64,000 nt of DNA. It comes from Vibrio cortegadensis (lineage in GTDB: Bacteria > Pseudomonadota > Gammaproteobacteria > Enterobacterales > Vibrionaceae). The notes below the pieces were generated by a model that did not search any database, was not told the origin of the DNA, and saw only the letters and a list, made by a program, of their open reading frames with translations. Below, one piece after another: positions 49,730-57,668 of the stretch (position 1 is its first letter; every line of letters starts with the position of its first letter). The position numbers and the translations under genes are program-made. Where the stretch lies: assembly GCF_024347395.1 (NCBI RefSeq), contig NZ_AP025472.1, forward strand, positions 2,790,001 through 2,854,000. The letters are read 5' to 3'.

Positions 49730-50704
49730 CTAGGCTTTTGGGAACGGAAATGCCGTGACATCATCAATGTGATCACAATTCAACGCGAGCATAATTAAGC
49801 GATCAATCCCCAGAGCAACGCCCGCACATGCTGGTAATCCAGCCTCCAGCGCCGCAATCAAATTATGATCTATCGGCTGCGGTTGTAATCCCATTTCAAT
49901 TCGTTTTTGGTTATCCGCTTCAAACCGAGCCAATTGCTCTTTTGCATCATCAAGCTCATGAAAACCATTCGCAAGCTCAATACCTTTGAAATAGACTTCA
50001 AAACGATCGGCAACTCTCGGATCTTGCTTATTAATTCGAGCCAATGCCGCTTGTGACGCAGGGAAATCATACACAATGGCAGGAACTTGCAATCCAATTT
50101 TACTTTCAACCCCAACACTGAACAGAAGTTGCAGTAGTGTATCTCTATCCTCTTCAGGCTCCGCAATATCACTCAAGCCTAATTCATTCCCCACAACTTT
50201 AAGTTGCTGCATCGACGCTTCAAGTGGGCAAACCCCTAGAACCTGTAAAAATGCGTTCTGATACGTCATTTTCTCAGCAGCTTCACATTGAAGAACTTGC
50301 TGTAATAATGCGTCCATTTCAGCCATTAGATCATGATGATCAAATCCAACGCGATACCACTCCAACATCGTGAATTCAGGATTATGATAGCGACCATTCT
50401 CCTCATTACGGAATGCTTTTCCTATCTGGTAAATACAACCACTTCCAGCCGCCAGTAAGCGTTTCATATGAAATTCAGGACTGGTCATCAGATAAAGATG
50501 GCTACCGTCAGCATAGCCAGGGCCAATAAAATCAGTTTGAAAAGTATGTAGGTGTACATCCGTTACGGTTGCATGACTAATCGCAGGTGTCTCAACTTCA
50601 AGAACCTGACGTTCTGCAAAAAACTGTCGAATTGAAGCCAGCAATAATGCACGTTGTTGTAATTTAGCTATTGAAGCGGAGGGTTGCCAATCTGAACCAA
50701 TCAT
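49730..50704 (-). CDS. epmA: EF-P lysine lysyltransferase EpmA
   Basis: Class II lysyl-tRNA synthetase paralogue that attaches (R)-beta-lysine to K34 of EF-P. The 324-residue protein lacks the anticodon-binding domain and keeps the class II core: motif 2 FRNEENGRYHNPEFTMLEWY, and motif 3 GVALGIDRLIML, with LMTSPEFHMKRLLAAG as substrate region. Its substrate efp and partner epmB lie about 4-5 kb away in this window. Divergent from frdABCD, as in E. coli. Confidence 0.95.
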   Translation of the reverse strand: MIGSDWQPSASIAKLQQRALLLASIRQFFAERQVLEVETPAISHATVTDVHLHTFQTDFIGPGYADGSHLYLMTSPEFHMKRLLAAGSGCIYQIGKAFRNEENGRYHNPEFTMLEWYRVGFDHHDLMAEMDALLQQVLQCEAAEKMTYQNAFLQVLGVCPLEASMQQLKVVGNELGLSDIAEPEEDRDTLLQLLFSVGVESKIGLQVPAIVYDFPASQAALARINKQDPRVADRFEVYFKGIELANGFHELDDAKEQLARFEADNQKRIEMGLQPQPIDHNLIAALEAGLPACAGVALGIDRLIMLALNCDHIDDVTAFPFPKA

Positions 50705-50771
50705 ATCGAGTTACACATAAACAAAAGTTATGCGAATTCTAACGCTACCATCCAATAAATCCACAATTGAA

Positions 50772-50787
50772 TGTGATTCAAATCACA
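50772..50787. promoter_or_regulatory. CRP-type palindrome in the epmA-frdA intergenic region
   Basis: TGTGA, six bases, TCACA: a perfect match to the CRP half-sites with correct spacing, centred near 50779.5. It lies about 190 bp before the frdA start and 70 bp before epmA. A good FNR box could not be found, although oxygen control of frd is expected. Confidence 0.65.
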
Positions 50788-50975
50788 CAAAAAACAAATA
50801 GTATGCTTACGATTTCACTACCGAAGAAAAAACCTAGCAGCATCAATTTTTTGTTCACATGGCTCTTTTAGAATACCCACTACCACTTAAGGCTTATTAT
50901 TAAAAAACTCGATAAGCAAGCCTTTTACTATAACAAGTGAGTTAATTTAAAACTCACATACACTGGAGGATAACT

Positions 50976-52793
50976 GTGAAGACTATCACCACAGATATCG
51001 CAGTCATCGGCGCTGGCGGCGCTGGTTTACGTACTGCAATCGCAGCCGCAGAAGCAAACCCTGACTTAGAGGTCGCTCTGATTTCTAAAGTTTACCCAAT
51101 GCGCTCTCACACGGTGGCTGCAGAAGGTGGTTCAGCAGCAGTTATCAAGGAAGAAGACAGCCTAGACAATCACTTCAACGATACCGTTGGCGGTGGTGAC
51201 TGGCTATGTGAACAGGATGTTGTTGAATACTTTGTAAAAAGTGCAACTCGTGAAATGGTTCAAATGGAACAATGGGGTTGCCCATGGAGTCGTAAAGAGA
51301 ACGGCGACGTCAATGTACGCCGATTTGGAGGCATGAAAGTCGAAAGAACGTGGTTCGCGGCTGATAAAACTGGCTTCCACATGCTTCACACTCTATTCCA
51401 AACATCGATGAAATACGATCAAATCAACCGATTTGATGAATACTTCGTGGTTGACCTATTGGTTGAAGGCGGCGAAGTTCAAGGCCTTATCGCTATCCAT
51501 ATGTCGGAAGGTGAACTGGTTACGATCAAAGCAAAATCTGTTGTATTAGCAACAGGTGGCGCAGGTCGAGTTTACCACTGTAATACAAATGGTGGCATCG
51601 TAACGGGCGACGGCATGGCGATGGCTTATCGTCACGGCGTTCCACTGCGTGATATGGAATTTGTTCAATACCACCCAACTGGCTTACCAGGTACAGGCAT
51701 CTTGATGACTGAAGGTTGTCGTGGTGAAGGCGGTATTATCGTCAACAAAAATGGTTACCGTTACCTACAAGATTACGGCATGGGACCAGAAACACCCGTT
51801 GGCGAGCCAAAGAACAAGTACATGGAACTTGGCCCACGAGACAAAGTATCTCAAGCATTCTGGCATGAGCAGCAAAAAGGCAACACAATCAAGCATGCAC
51901 TAGGTGATGTTGTACACCTAGATCTTCGTCACCTAGGTGAAGATTACCTGCAAGAACGTCTACCGTTCATTTGTGAATTGGCAAAAGCGTACGTTAACGT
52001 TGATCCAGCAAAAGAACCGATTCCAATTCGTCCTACCGTTCACTACACCATGGGTGGTATTGAAACTGACGGCCTATGTGAAACTCGCATTAAAGGTCTG
52101 TTTGCAGTAGGTGAATGTGCTTCAGTTGGTCTTCACGGTGCAAACCGTCTTGGCTCTAACTCTCTAGCAGAATTCGTTGTATTCGGTCGCGTTGCCGGTG
52201 AAAACGCCGTGAAACGTGCAGCAGAATTCAAAGGCTGGAACGATGAGTCTATCGCTAAGCAAGTAAAAGCGGTTGAAGATCGTATTGCAGGTTTGATGAA
52301 TCAAGAAGGCGACGAAAACTGGGCAACAATCCGTACTGAAATGGGACACACCATGGAAGCGGGTTGTGGTATCTACCGTCAAGAAGATTTAATGCAAGCG
52401 ACGATCGATAAGATCAGCGAGCTAAAAGAACGTTACAAACGCATCAGCATTAAAGATAAAGGCAAAGTATTCAATACTGACCTTCTTTATGCAATTGAAG
52501 TGGGATACGGCCTTGAAGTTGCAGAAGCAATGGCATGTTCAGCAATCCTTCGTAAAGAGTCTCGCGGTGCACACCAACGTCTAGATGAAGGTTGCACAGA
52601 GCGTGATGATGTTAACTTCCTCAAGCACTCTTTAGCATTCTACCAAGAAGACGCTGCACCAACGATCGATTACAGCGGTGTAACTATTACTAAATCGCAA
52701 CCAAAAGCACGTCTGTATGGTGAAGCTGCCGAGAAAGCCGCAGCTGAAGAAGCGAAAGCAAACCAAGAACAGTCTGCCGAGGAGCAAAAATAA
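50976..52793 (+). CDS. frdA: fumarate reductase flavoprotein subunit
   Basis: Catalytic subunit reducing fumarate to succinate in anaerobic respiration. The 605-residue protein begins with a Rossmann motif (AVIGAGGAGLRTAIAAAE). H45 in RSHTVAAEGG is the covalent FAD ligand, and FVQYHPTGLPG and RLGSNSLAEFVVFGR are family signatures. GTG start at 50976, five bases after GGAGGA. The C-terminal tail is rich in A, E and Q. It overlaps the frdB ATG by one base (TAATG). Confidence 0.97.
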   Translation: MKTITTDIAVIGAGGAGLRTAIAAAEANPDLEVALISKVYPMRSHTVAAEGGSAAVIKEEDSLDNHFNDTVGGGDWLCEQDVVEYFVKSATREMVQMEQWGCPWSRKENGDVNVRRFGGMKVERTWFAADKTGFHMLHTLFQTSMKYDQINRFDEYFVVDLLVEGGEVQGLIAIHMSEGELVTIKAKSVVLATGGAGRVYHCNTNGGIVTGDGMAMAYRHGVPLRDMEFVQYHPTGLPGTGILMTEGCRGEGGIIVNKNGYRYLQDYGMGPETPVGEPKNKYMELGPRDKVSQAFWHEQQKGNTIKHALGDVVHLDLRHLGEDYLQERLPFICELAKAYVNVDPAKEPIPIRPTVHYTMGGIETDGLCETRIKGLFAVGECASVGLHGANRLGSNSLAEFVVFGRVAGENAVKRAAEFKGWNDESIAKQVKAVEDRIAGLMNQEGDENWATIRTEMGHTMEAGCGIYRQEDLMQATIDKISELKERYKRISIKDKGKVFNTDLLYAIEVGYGLEVAEAMACSAILRKESRGAHQRLDEGCTERDDVNFLKHSLAFYQEDAAPTIDYSGVTITKSQPKARLYGEAAEKAAAEEAKANQEQSAEEQK

Positions 52794-53566
52794 TGTCAGC
52801 AAATCGTATCCAAAAAGTAGACATTCTGCGCTACGACCCTGAAAAAGATAACGAACCGTACATGCAATCTTTTGATGTACCGTTTGATGAAACCATGTCA
52901 GTGCTTGATGCAATTGGCTATATCAAAGACAACCTAGACAAAGACCTATCTTACCGTTGGTCTTGTCGTATGGCGATTTGTGGCTCTTGCGGCATCATGG
53001 TGAACAACGTTCCTAAATTAGCATGTAAGAGCTTCCTACGTGATTACCCAGATGGCGTAACCATTGAGCCTCTAGCAAACTTTGCTATTGAGAAAGATTT
53101 AATCGTTGATATGACGCCATTCATTGAGCGTTTAGAAGCAATTAAACCTTACATCATTGGTAATGACCGCACTGTAGAAGATGGTCCAAATAACCAAACG
53201 CCTGCGCAAATGGCAAAATACAAACAGTTCGCTGGCTGTATTAACTGTGGTCTGTGCTACGCAGCATGTCCGCAATTTGGTTTAAACCCTGAATTCATCG
53301 GCCCTGCGGCATTAACGATGGCTCACCGTTATAACCTTGATAGCCGTGATAACGGTAAAGCTGAACGTATGAAGCTTATCAATGGTGAAAACGGCGCTTG
53401 GGGCTGTACTTTCGTCGGTTACTGTTCTGAAGTTTGTCCGAAGAGCGTTGATCCTGCGGCAGCGGTAAACCAAGGCAAAATCGAATCTTCAATGGATTTC
53501 GTGATCGCAATGCTTAAACCTGATGGCCAACCAACATCAGTAGAAACAAGCAAAGAGGACGCATAA
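52793..53566 (+). CDS. frdB: fumarate reductase iron-sulfur subunit
   Basis: Passes electrons from menaquinol in FrdCD to FrdA. The 257-residue protein binds a 2Fe-2S cluster at C58, C63, C66 and C78. Two further clusters use C149/C152/C155 with C215, and C159 with C205 and C211. All ligands are present. Second gene of frdABCD, and frdC starts 1 bp after it. Confidence 0.97.
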   Translation: MSANRIQKVDILRYDPEKDNEPYMQSFDVPFDETMSVLDAIGYIKDNLDKDLSYRWSCRMAICGSCGIMVNNVPKLACKSFLRDYPDGVTIEPLANFAIEKDLIVDMTPFIERLEAIKPYIIGNDRTVEDGPNNQTPAQMAKYKQFAGCINCGLCYAACPQFGLNPEFIGPAALTMAHRYNLDSRDNGKAERMKLINGENGAWGCTFVGYCSEVCPKSVDPAAAVNQGKIESSMDFVIAMLKPDGQPTSVETSKEDA

Positions 53567-53567
53567 G

Positions 53568-53951
53568 ATGACTAATCGTAAGCCTTATGTTCGTGAAATG
53601 AAGCGCACGTGGTGGAAATCTAGCTCTTTCTACCGCTTTTACATGATGCGTGAAGCCACTGTATTACCTTTGATCCTATTTACTCTGTTCCTGACCTTTG
53701 GTTTAGGTAGCTTAGTAAAAGGCCCTGAAGCATGGGATACGTGGTTAGGTTTTATGGCAAACCCAATTGTTGTGGCGATTAACATCGTCGCTCTATTAGG
53801 TAGCCTATTACACGCGCAAACCTTCTTCAGCATGATGCCTCAAGTAATGCCTATTCGCATAAAAGGCAAACTTGTCGATAAGAAGATTATCGTTCTAACT
53901 CAGTGGGCCGCTGTTGCGTTCATTTCACTGATTGTTCTCATTGTGGTTTAA
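53568..53951 (+). CDS. frdC: fumarate reductase membrane anchor subunit C
   Basis: A 127-residue membrane protein with three helices (about 26-48, 62-84 and 106-126) and the conserved RTWWKSSSFYRFYMMREATVLP N-terminal region, split here as TWWKSSSFYRFYMMRE. It anchors FrdAB and helps form the menaquinol sites. Confidence 0.95.
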   Translation: MTNRKPYVREMKRTWWKSSSFYRFYMMREATVLPLILFTLFLTFGLGSLVKGPEAWDTWLGFMANPIVVAINIVALLGSLLHAQTFFSMMPQVMPIRIKGKLVDKKIIVLTQWAAVAFISLIVLIVV

Positions 53952-53961
53952 GGAGCTGAGT

Positions 53962-54339
53962 GTGTCTAACAATTATCAGGTAAATAAAAACCCAAAACGT
54001 TCAGATGAACCAGTATGGTGGGGCTTGTTTGGCGCTGGCGGTTCATGGTTTGCAATGATCACACCAGTGACTATTTTGGTTCTTGGTATCCTTGCTCCTC
54101 TGGGTATTATTGATGCTGAAGCGATGAGCTACGAACGTGTATCTGAATTTGCAACGAGCATCATCGGCGCTCTATTCATTATCGGTACTCTAGCGTTGCC
54201 AATGTGGCATGCAATGCACCGCGTACATCACGGTATGCACGATCTTAAGATTCATGCAGGTGTTGCAGGCAAAATTGCTTGTTACTTCTTTGCTGGCTTA
54301 ATCTCAGCATTAGCGGTTATTTTCATCTTCATGATCTAA
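53962..54339 (+). CDS. frdD: fumarate reductase membrane anchor subunit D
   Basis: A 125-residue membrane protein with three helices. EPVWWGLFGAGGSWFAMITP and ALPMWHAMHRVHHGMHDLKIH are the FrdD signatures, the latter in the quinone region. I take the GTG at 53962, which follows AAGGAG. Frames open further upstream overlap frdC and lack a ribosome site. Last gene of the operon, followed by a terminator. Confidence 0.94.
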   Translation: MSNNYQVNKNPKRSDEPVWWGLFGAGGSWFAMITPVTILVLGILAPLGIIDAEAMSYERVSEFATSIIGALFIIGTLALPMWHAMHRVHHGMHDLKIHAGVAGKIACYFFAGLISALAVIFIFMI

Positions 54340-54356
54340 TTCATAGATAGAAAATC

Positions 54357-54392
54357 AAAGAGCTCAGTCATTCGTTACTGGGCTCTTTTTTT
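54357..54392 (+). terminator. terminator after frdABCD
   Basis: Twelve-base arms (aaagagctcagt / actgggctcttt, one G.U) on an 8-nt loop, with a T run. Confidence 0.9.
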
Positions 54393-54457
54393 ATCCATGT
54401 TCCGGATAACTATAGGTTTCAGATAAAAAATACAGATAACAAAAATGTTTCAGGTAA

Positions 54458-54483
54458 CAAAAAAGGCCACCGAAGTGACCTTT
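54458..54483 (-). terminator. terminator after efp
   Basis: On the minus strand AAAGGTCAC and GTGGCCTTT (one G.U) pair on a TTCG tetraloop followed by six T. Confidence 0.85.
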
Positions 54484-54510
54484 ATGCTTAGTAACCTTAC
54501 TTAAAGAAGA

Positions 54511-55077
54511 TTACTTCACACGACCAACGTATTCACCGCTACGAGTATCAACTTTAACGACTTCGCCAATCGCAATGAATAGAGGAACACGAACAACAGC
54601 ACCTGTTGCAAGCGTCGCTGGTTTACCACCAGTACCTTGAGTGTCGCCCTTTAGGCCAGGATCAGTTTCTGTTACTTCGATTTCAACAAAGTTTGGTGGA
54701 GTAACCGTGATAGGGTTATCATTCCACAATGTTAGAGTACAAACATCGTTTTCAACCAACCATTTAGTCATATCACCCACAGCTTTTACATCAGCGGCGA
54801 TTTGTTCAAATGTGTCATTGTCCATAAAGTGGTAGAATTCGCCATCGTTGTATAGGTAAGCTAATTCGATATCAACAACATCAGCAAGCTCGAAGCTTTC
54901 ACCTGATTTGAATGTTTTCTCTAACACTTTGCCTGACAGCAGTTTACGAAGTTTTACACGGTTAAACGCTTGGCCTTTACCTGGCTTAACGTATTCATTG
55001 TCGATAATTGAGCAAGGCTCGTTATCTAACATGAACTTTAAACCGCCTTTGAATTCATTGGTGCTTACTGTCGCCAT
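54511..55077 (-). CDS. efp: translation elongation factor P
   Basis: Relieves ribosome stalling at polyproline stretches. The 188-residue protein has the three EF-P beta-barrel domains and the modified lysine K34 in VKPGKGQA, which marks the beta-lysylated class. The C-terminal signature GEVVKVDTRSGEYVGRV is present. The start MATVSTNEF (55077) is chosen. Five upstream in-frame codons are not family-like. It is divergent from epmB with only 33 bp between start codons. Confidence 0.97.
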   Translation of the reverse strand: MATVSTNEFKGGLKFMLDNEPCSIIDNEYVKPGKGQAFNRVKLRKLLSGKVLEKTFKSGESFELADVVDIELAYLYNDGEFYHFMDNDTFEQIAADVKAVGDMTKWLVENDVCTLTLWNDNPITVTPPNFVEIEVTETDPGLKGDTQGTGGKPATLATGAVVRVPLFIAIGEVVKVDTRSGEYVGRVK

Positions 55078-55110
55078 GATTATATCTTCCACATCTTTGA
55101 GTTAATTTCA

Positions 55111-56133
55111 ATGCCGCATATAATAACCCGAAAAGCCGAATCTGTTGAGCAAAACTGGCTCAAACAGCTATCGAATGCGATCTCAGACCCCGCAAAACTC
55201 CTAGAACAGCTAGAAATTGACCCTCTGCATTGGAAAAAAGGCTTCGAAGCGAAACATTTATTTGCTCAACGTGTGCCACAAAGCTTCATTGATCGTATGG
55301 AAACAGGCAACCCTCACGATCCATTGCTACGCCAAGTGCTTCCTCTAAGCGAAGAGTTTGAAGTTCACCCTGGCTACTCCACAGATCCACTGGAAGAGCA
55401 AGGCAACGAAACACCAGGGTTGCTGCATAAATATAAGAATCGAGCATTAATGATAGTGAAAGGTGGCTGCGCCGTTAATTGTCGCTACTGCTTCCGTCGC
55501 CATTTTCCCTATCAAGATAACAAAGGCAGCAAACAAGTTTGGCAGCAGAGCCTTAGCTATATTGCTCAGCAACCTGAGATCAATGAAATCATATTGTCAG
55601 GTGGCGATCCTCTCATGGCGAAAGATCACGAACTTGAATGGTTAGTGGCCGAAATAGAAAAGATTCCTCACGTCAAACGTCTGCGTATTCATAGTCGATT
55701 ACCAGTGGTGATTCCCGCTAGAATTACTGATGAGCTATGCTCCATACTCAAACAGACATCGCTACAGACGATCCTAGTTACGCATATCAACCACGCCAAC
55801 GAGATCAACGCTGAGCTAAAAGGAAGGCTCGCGAAACTCAAAGCAGCCAATGTCACTCTTCTCAACCAAGGAGTCATGCTAAAAGGTGTCAACGACTCAG
55901 CATCAGCACAAGTCAATTTAAGCAATACCCTATTTGATGCAGGTATATTGCCATACTACCTGCATGTTTTAGACAAAGTTCAAGGCGCTGCTCATTTTTA
56001 TATCTCAGATAATGAGGCGAAAAAAATAATGGCAGAAGTGATGGAGCAAGTGTCTGGCTACCTAGTGCCAAAGCTCACACGGGAGATAGGAGGAAGAAAA
56101 AGCAAAACACCACTCGATCTGCATTTAGAGTAA
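55111..56133 (+). CDS. epmB: EF-P beta-lysylation protein EpmB (lysine 2,3-aminomutase)
   Basis: Radical SAM enzyme converting L-lysine to (R)-beta-lysine for EpmA to load on EF-P. The 340-residue protein has the cluster motif C120-x3-C124-x2-C127 in GGCAVNCRYCF, ILSGGDPLMAKD, and the PLP region with a C-terminal segment GGRKSKTPLDLHLE. The divergent efp/epmB pair is conserved in E. coli. Confidence 0.95.
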   Translation: MPHIITRKAESVEQNWLKQLSNAISDPAKLLEQLEIDPLHWKKGFEAKHLFAQRVPQSFIDRMETGNPHDPLLRQVLPLSEEFEVHPGYSTDPLEEQGNETPGLLHKYKNRALMIVKGGCAVNCRYCFRRHFPYQDNKGSKQVWQQSLSYIAQQPEINEIILSGGDPLMAKDHELEWLVAEIEKIPHVKRLRIHSRLPVVIPARITDELCSILKQTSLQTILVTHINHANEINAELKGRLAKLKAANVTLLNQGVMLKGVNDSASAQVNLSNTLFDAGILPYYLHVLDKVQGAAHFYISDNEAKKIMAEVMEQVSGYLVPKLTREIGGRKSKTPLDLHLE

Positions 56134-56217
56134 GTCGATATTTTTATCGTCACTACTAATTTTCTGATTCGATTAGCTATACTTTTCCATGCATACTCCG
56201 CAATTTAGGAGCTGACC

Positions 56218-56709
56218 ATGCAACCCATCGTTTCAGTTTTAGATCTTGGCCCGTTTAGTTGGTCAGCTTTAATGTGTTGTGCGATAAACGGAGTACTCAT
56301 TGGGGTTGAAAGACAAACTCGTGGTAAACCCGTAGGAATAAGAACATCGATACTCATTATAGCTGGCACCTACTTCTTCATGTCGATGGCGATATCTTTA
56401 TCACCGAACACACTTGATCAAGCGAGAGTACTAGGCCAAATTATTACTGGCGTCGGTTTTTTAGGCGCGGGAGTAATGATGACACTCGATGGGAAAATAC
56501 ATGGCGTGACATCTGCCGCTATCATTTGGATGCTGGCCGCGCTTGGCATGATGATAGGTCTAGGTTACTTACAGCAATCTGTCGTGATCACTCTATTAGC
56601 GCTTTCCGTTCTTTTAGGTGTTGATAAAGCCGAGAACTCCTTTAAAAGCTTACGCCGAGGCGTACACCAAAAGTTTCGCCAAAGACCAGTACCGCCCAAT
56701 AAAAAATAA
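56218..56709 (+). CDS. MgtC/SapB family membrane protein
   Basis: A 163-residue protein with about four membrane helices. GVLIGVERQTRGKPVGIRTSILI and QIITGVGFLGAGVMM are hallmarks of the MgtC/SapB N-terminal domain (the ERQ-RGKP-GIRT core and the GVGFLGAG loop). It lacks the C-terminal ACT-like domain of virulence MgtC. Members are linked to magnesium limitation in other bacteria, but role here is unknown. RBS GGAG is ten bases before ATG. A terminator follows. Confidence 0.85.
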   Translation: MQPIVSVLDLGPFSWSALMCCAINGVLIGVERQTRGKPVGIRTSILIIAGTYFFMSMAISLSPNTLDQARVLGQIITGVGFLGAGVMMTLDGKIHGVTSAAIIWMLAALGMMIGLGYLQQSVVITLLALSVLLGVDKAENSFKSLRRGVHQKFRQRPVPPNKK

Positions 56710-56730
56710 ACCCAACAAGCCGTAATCAAA

Positions 56731-56763
56731 AAAGCCCAGACACACAACGCGCGTCTGGGCTTA
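56731..56763. terminator. terminator after the MgtC-like gene
   Basis: Ten-base perfect arms (aagcccagac / gtctgggctt) enclose an 11-nt loop, with an A run upstream and moderate T content after it. May also serve the VC2662-family gene from the other side. Confidence 0.75.
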
Positions 56764-56835
56764 TCTATTCGTATCAAGAAACATTTCGTATCAAGAGGCA
56801 TCTGAAATTTGACTTCAAACGCCCTAATATTTCAA

Positions 56836-57396
56836 TTACTTCGCAAAGTTAATGATTGGGAAGCACTTAAAGAAGCCATTGTCAGCACAGTTGATCAAGC
56901 CAACTTGAACGCCTTCTATTTTCGCCGTTTTATTGAAGAAGCCAAGTTGGACAGTTGATGCATCAGAGAAGTTTGCCGCACCAAAATCAACCAAAGTGTT
57001 ACCTTCTGAATAGTTCACAAAACTCACGTTAGCGCCTTTCACATTATTAGTAATGTTCACAGCACCAATGTTCGCTCCCGTCATATCACCGCCCATCCAG
57101 TTAAAGAAACCCAACGACGCACCCGTCATCTCTTGGTTAACTTTAGCCGCACCAAAGAAACCTAAGTTAACACCCGTAGTTTTCTGAGTTTCCGACATAC
57201 CAATTATTGCGATATCAAGGCCTTTTACTTCATCAACTTGACCATGAAGCGCTGCAACACGAACACCTTTTACACTGGTGTTTGATGGTGCATTAAAGTC
57301 ATTGATTGATGAGAACATGACAGGCGCACTATCAGCAAGAGCAATAGGAGAAGCGACTGCTGCCGATACAGCAAGAACTGAAAGTAGTTTATTCAT
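56836..57396 (-). CDS. VC2662-family exported protein with GFF repeats
   Basis: A 186-residue secreted or envelope protein. The signal peptide is residues 1-22 (ALA-DSAPV) with the start at 57396. The mature part carries repeats of about 18-22 residues with the core G(A/V)xLGFFN or GANxxxVN (TGVNLGFFGAAK, TGASLGFFNWMG, TGANIGAVNIT, KGANVSFVNYS, VQLGFFNKT, VQVGLINC). These look like stacked beta turns. Two cysteines occur near the C-terminus. The family name comes from the equivalent V. cholerae gene near groESL, from memory. Function unknown. Confidence 0.75.
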   Translation of the reverse strand: MNKLLSVLAVSAAVASPIALADSAPVMFSSINDFNAPSNTSVKGVRVAALHGQVDEVKGLDIAIIGMSETQKTTGVNLGFFGAAKVNQEMTGASLGFFNWMGGDMTGANIGAVNITNNVKGANVSFVNYSEGNTLVDFGAANFSDASTVQLGFFNKTAKIEGVQVGLINCADNGFFKCFPIINFAK

Positions 57397-57614
57397 GATA
57401 AAAATCTCCACTGGCTATAGTTAGCCCTATTTATTTAAGGCTTTATTTTATATGTATTATCAATCACTAATGTTAATACCAAGTCATGATTGATCGTTGA
57501 GGTAAGTACTCAAAAACAACACTAGATGTGCAACTTACCACTTATATAACTATAGCCCTTATCATTGTAAGTGCAGACTTTTTAAACGCGCACAACAAAA
57601 CCGCAAGCAATAAA

Positions 57615-57642
57615 AAAGCCGAAGGCATAAACCTTCGGCTTT
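57615..57642 (-). terminator. terminator after groESL
   Basis: Eleven-base perfect arms (aaagccgaagg / ccttcggcttt) on a 6-nt loop, T-rich on the minus strand, 27 bp beyond the groEL stop. Confidence 0.88.
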
Positions 57643-57668
57643 CGAATCAAGACAGGAAGTCTTTCGGC

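Noticed and set aside
50765..50782. FNR box overlapping the CRP palindrome (TTGAA...ATTCA)
   Set aside because: The second half-site matches ATCAA at only three of five bases.
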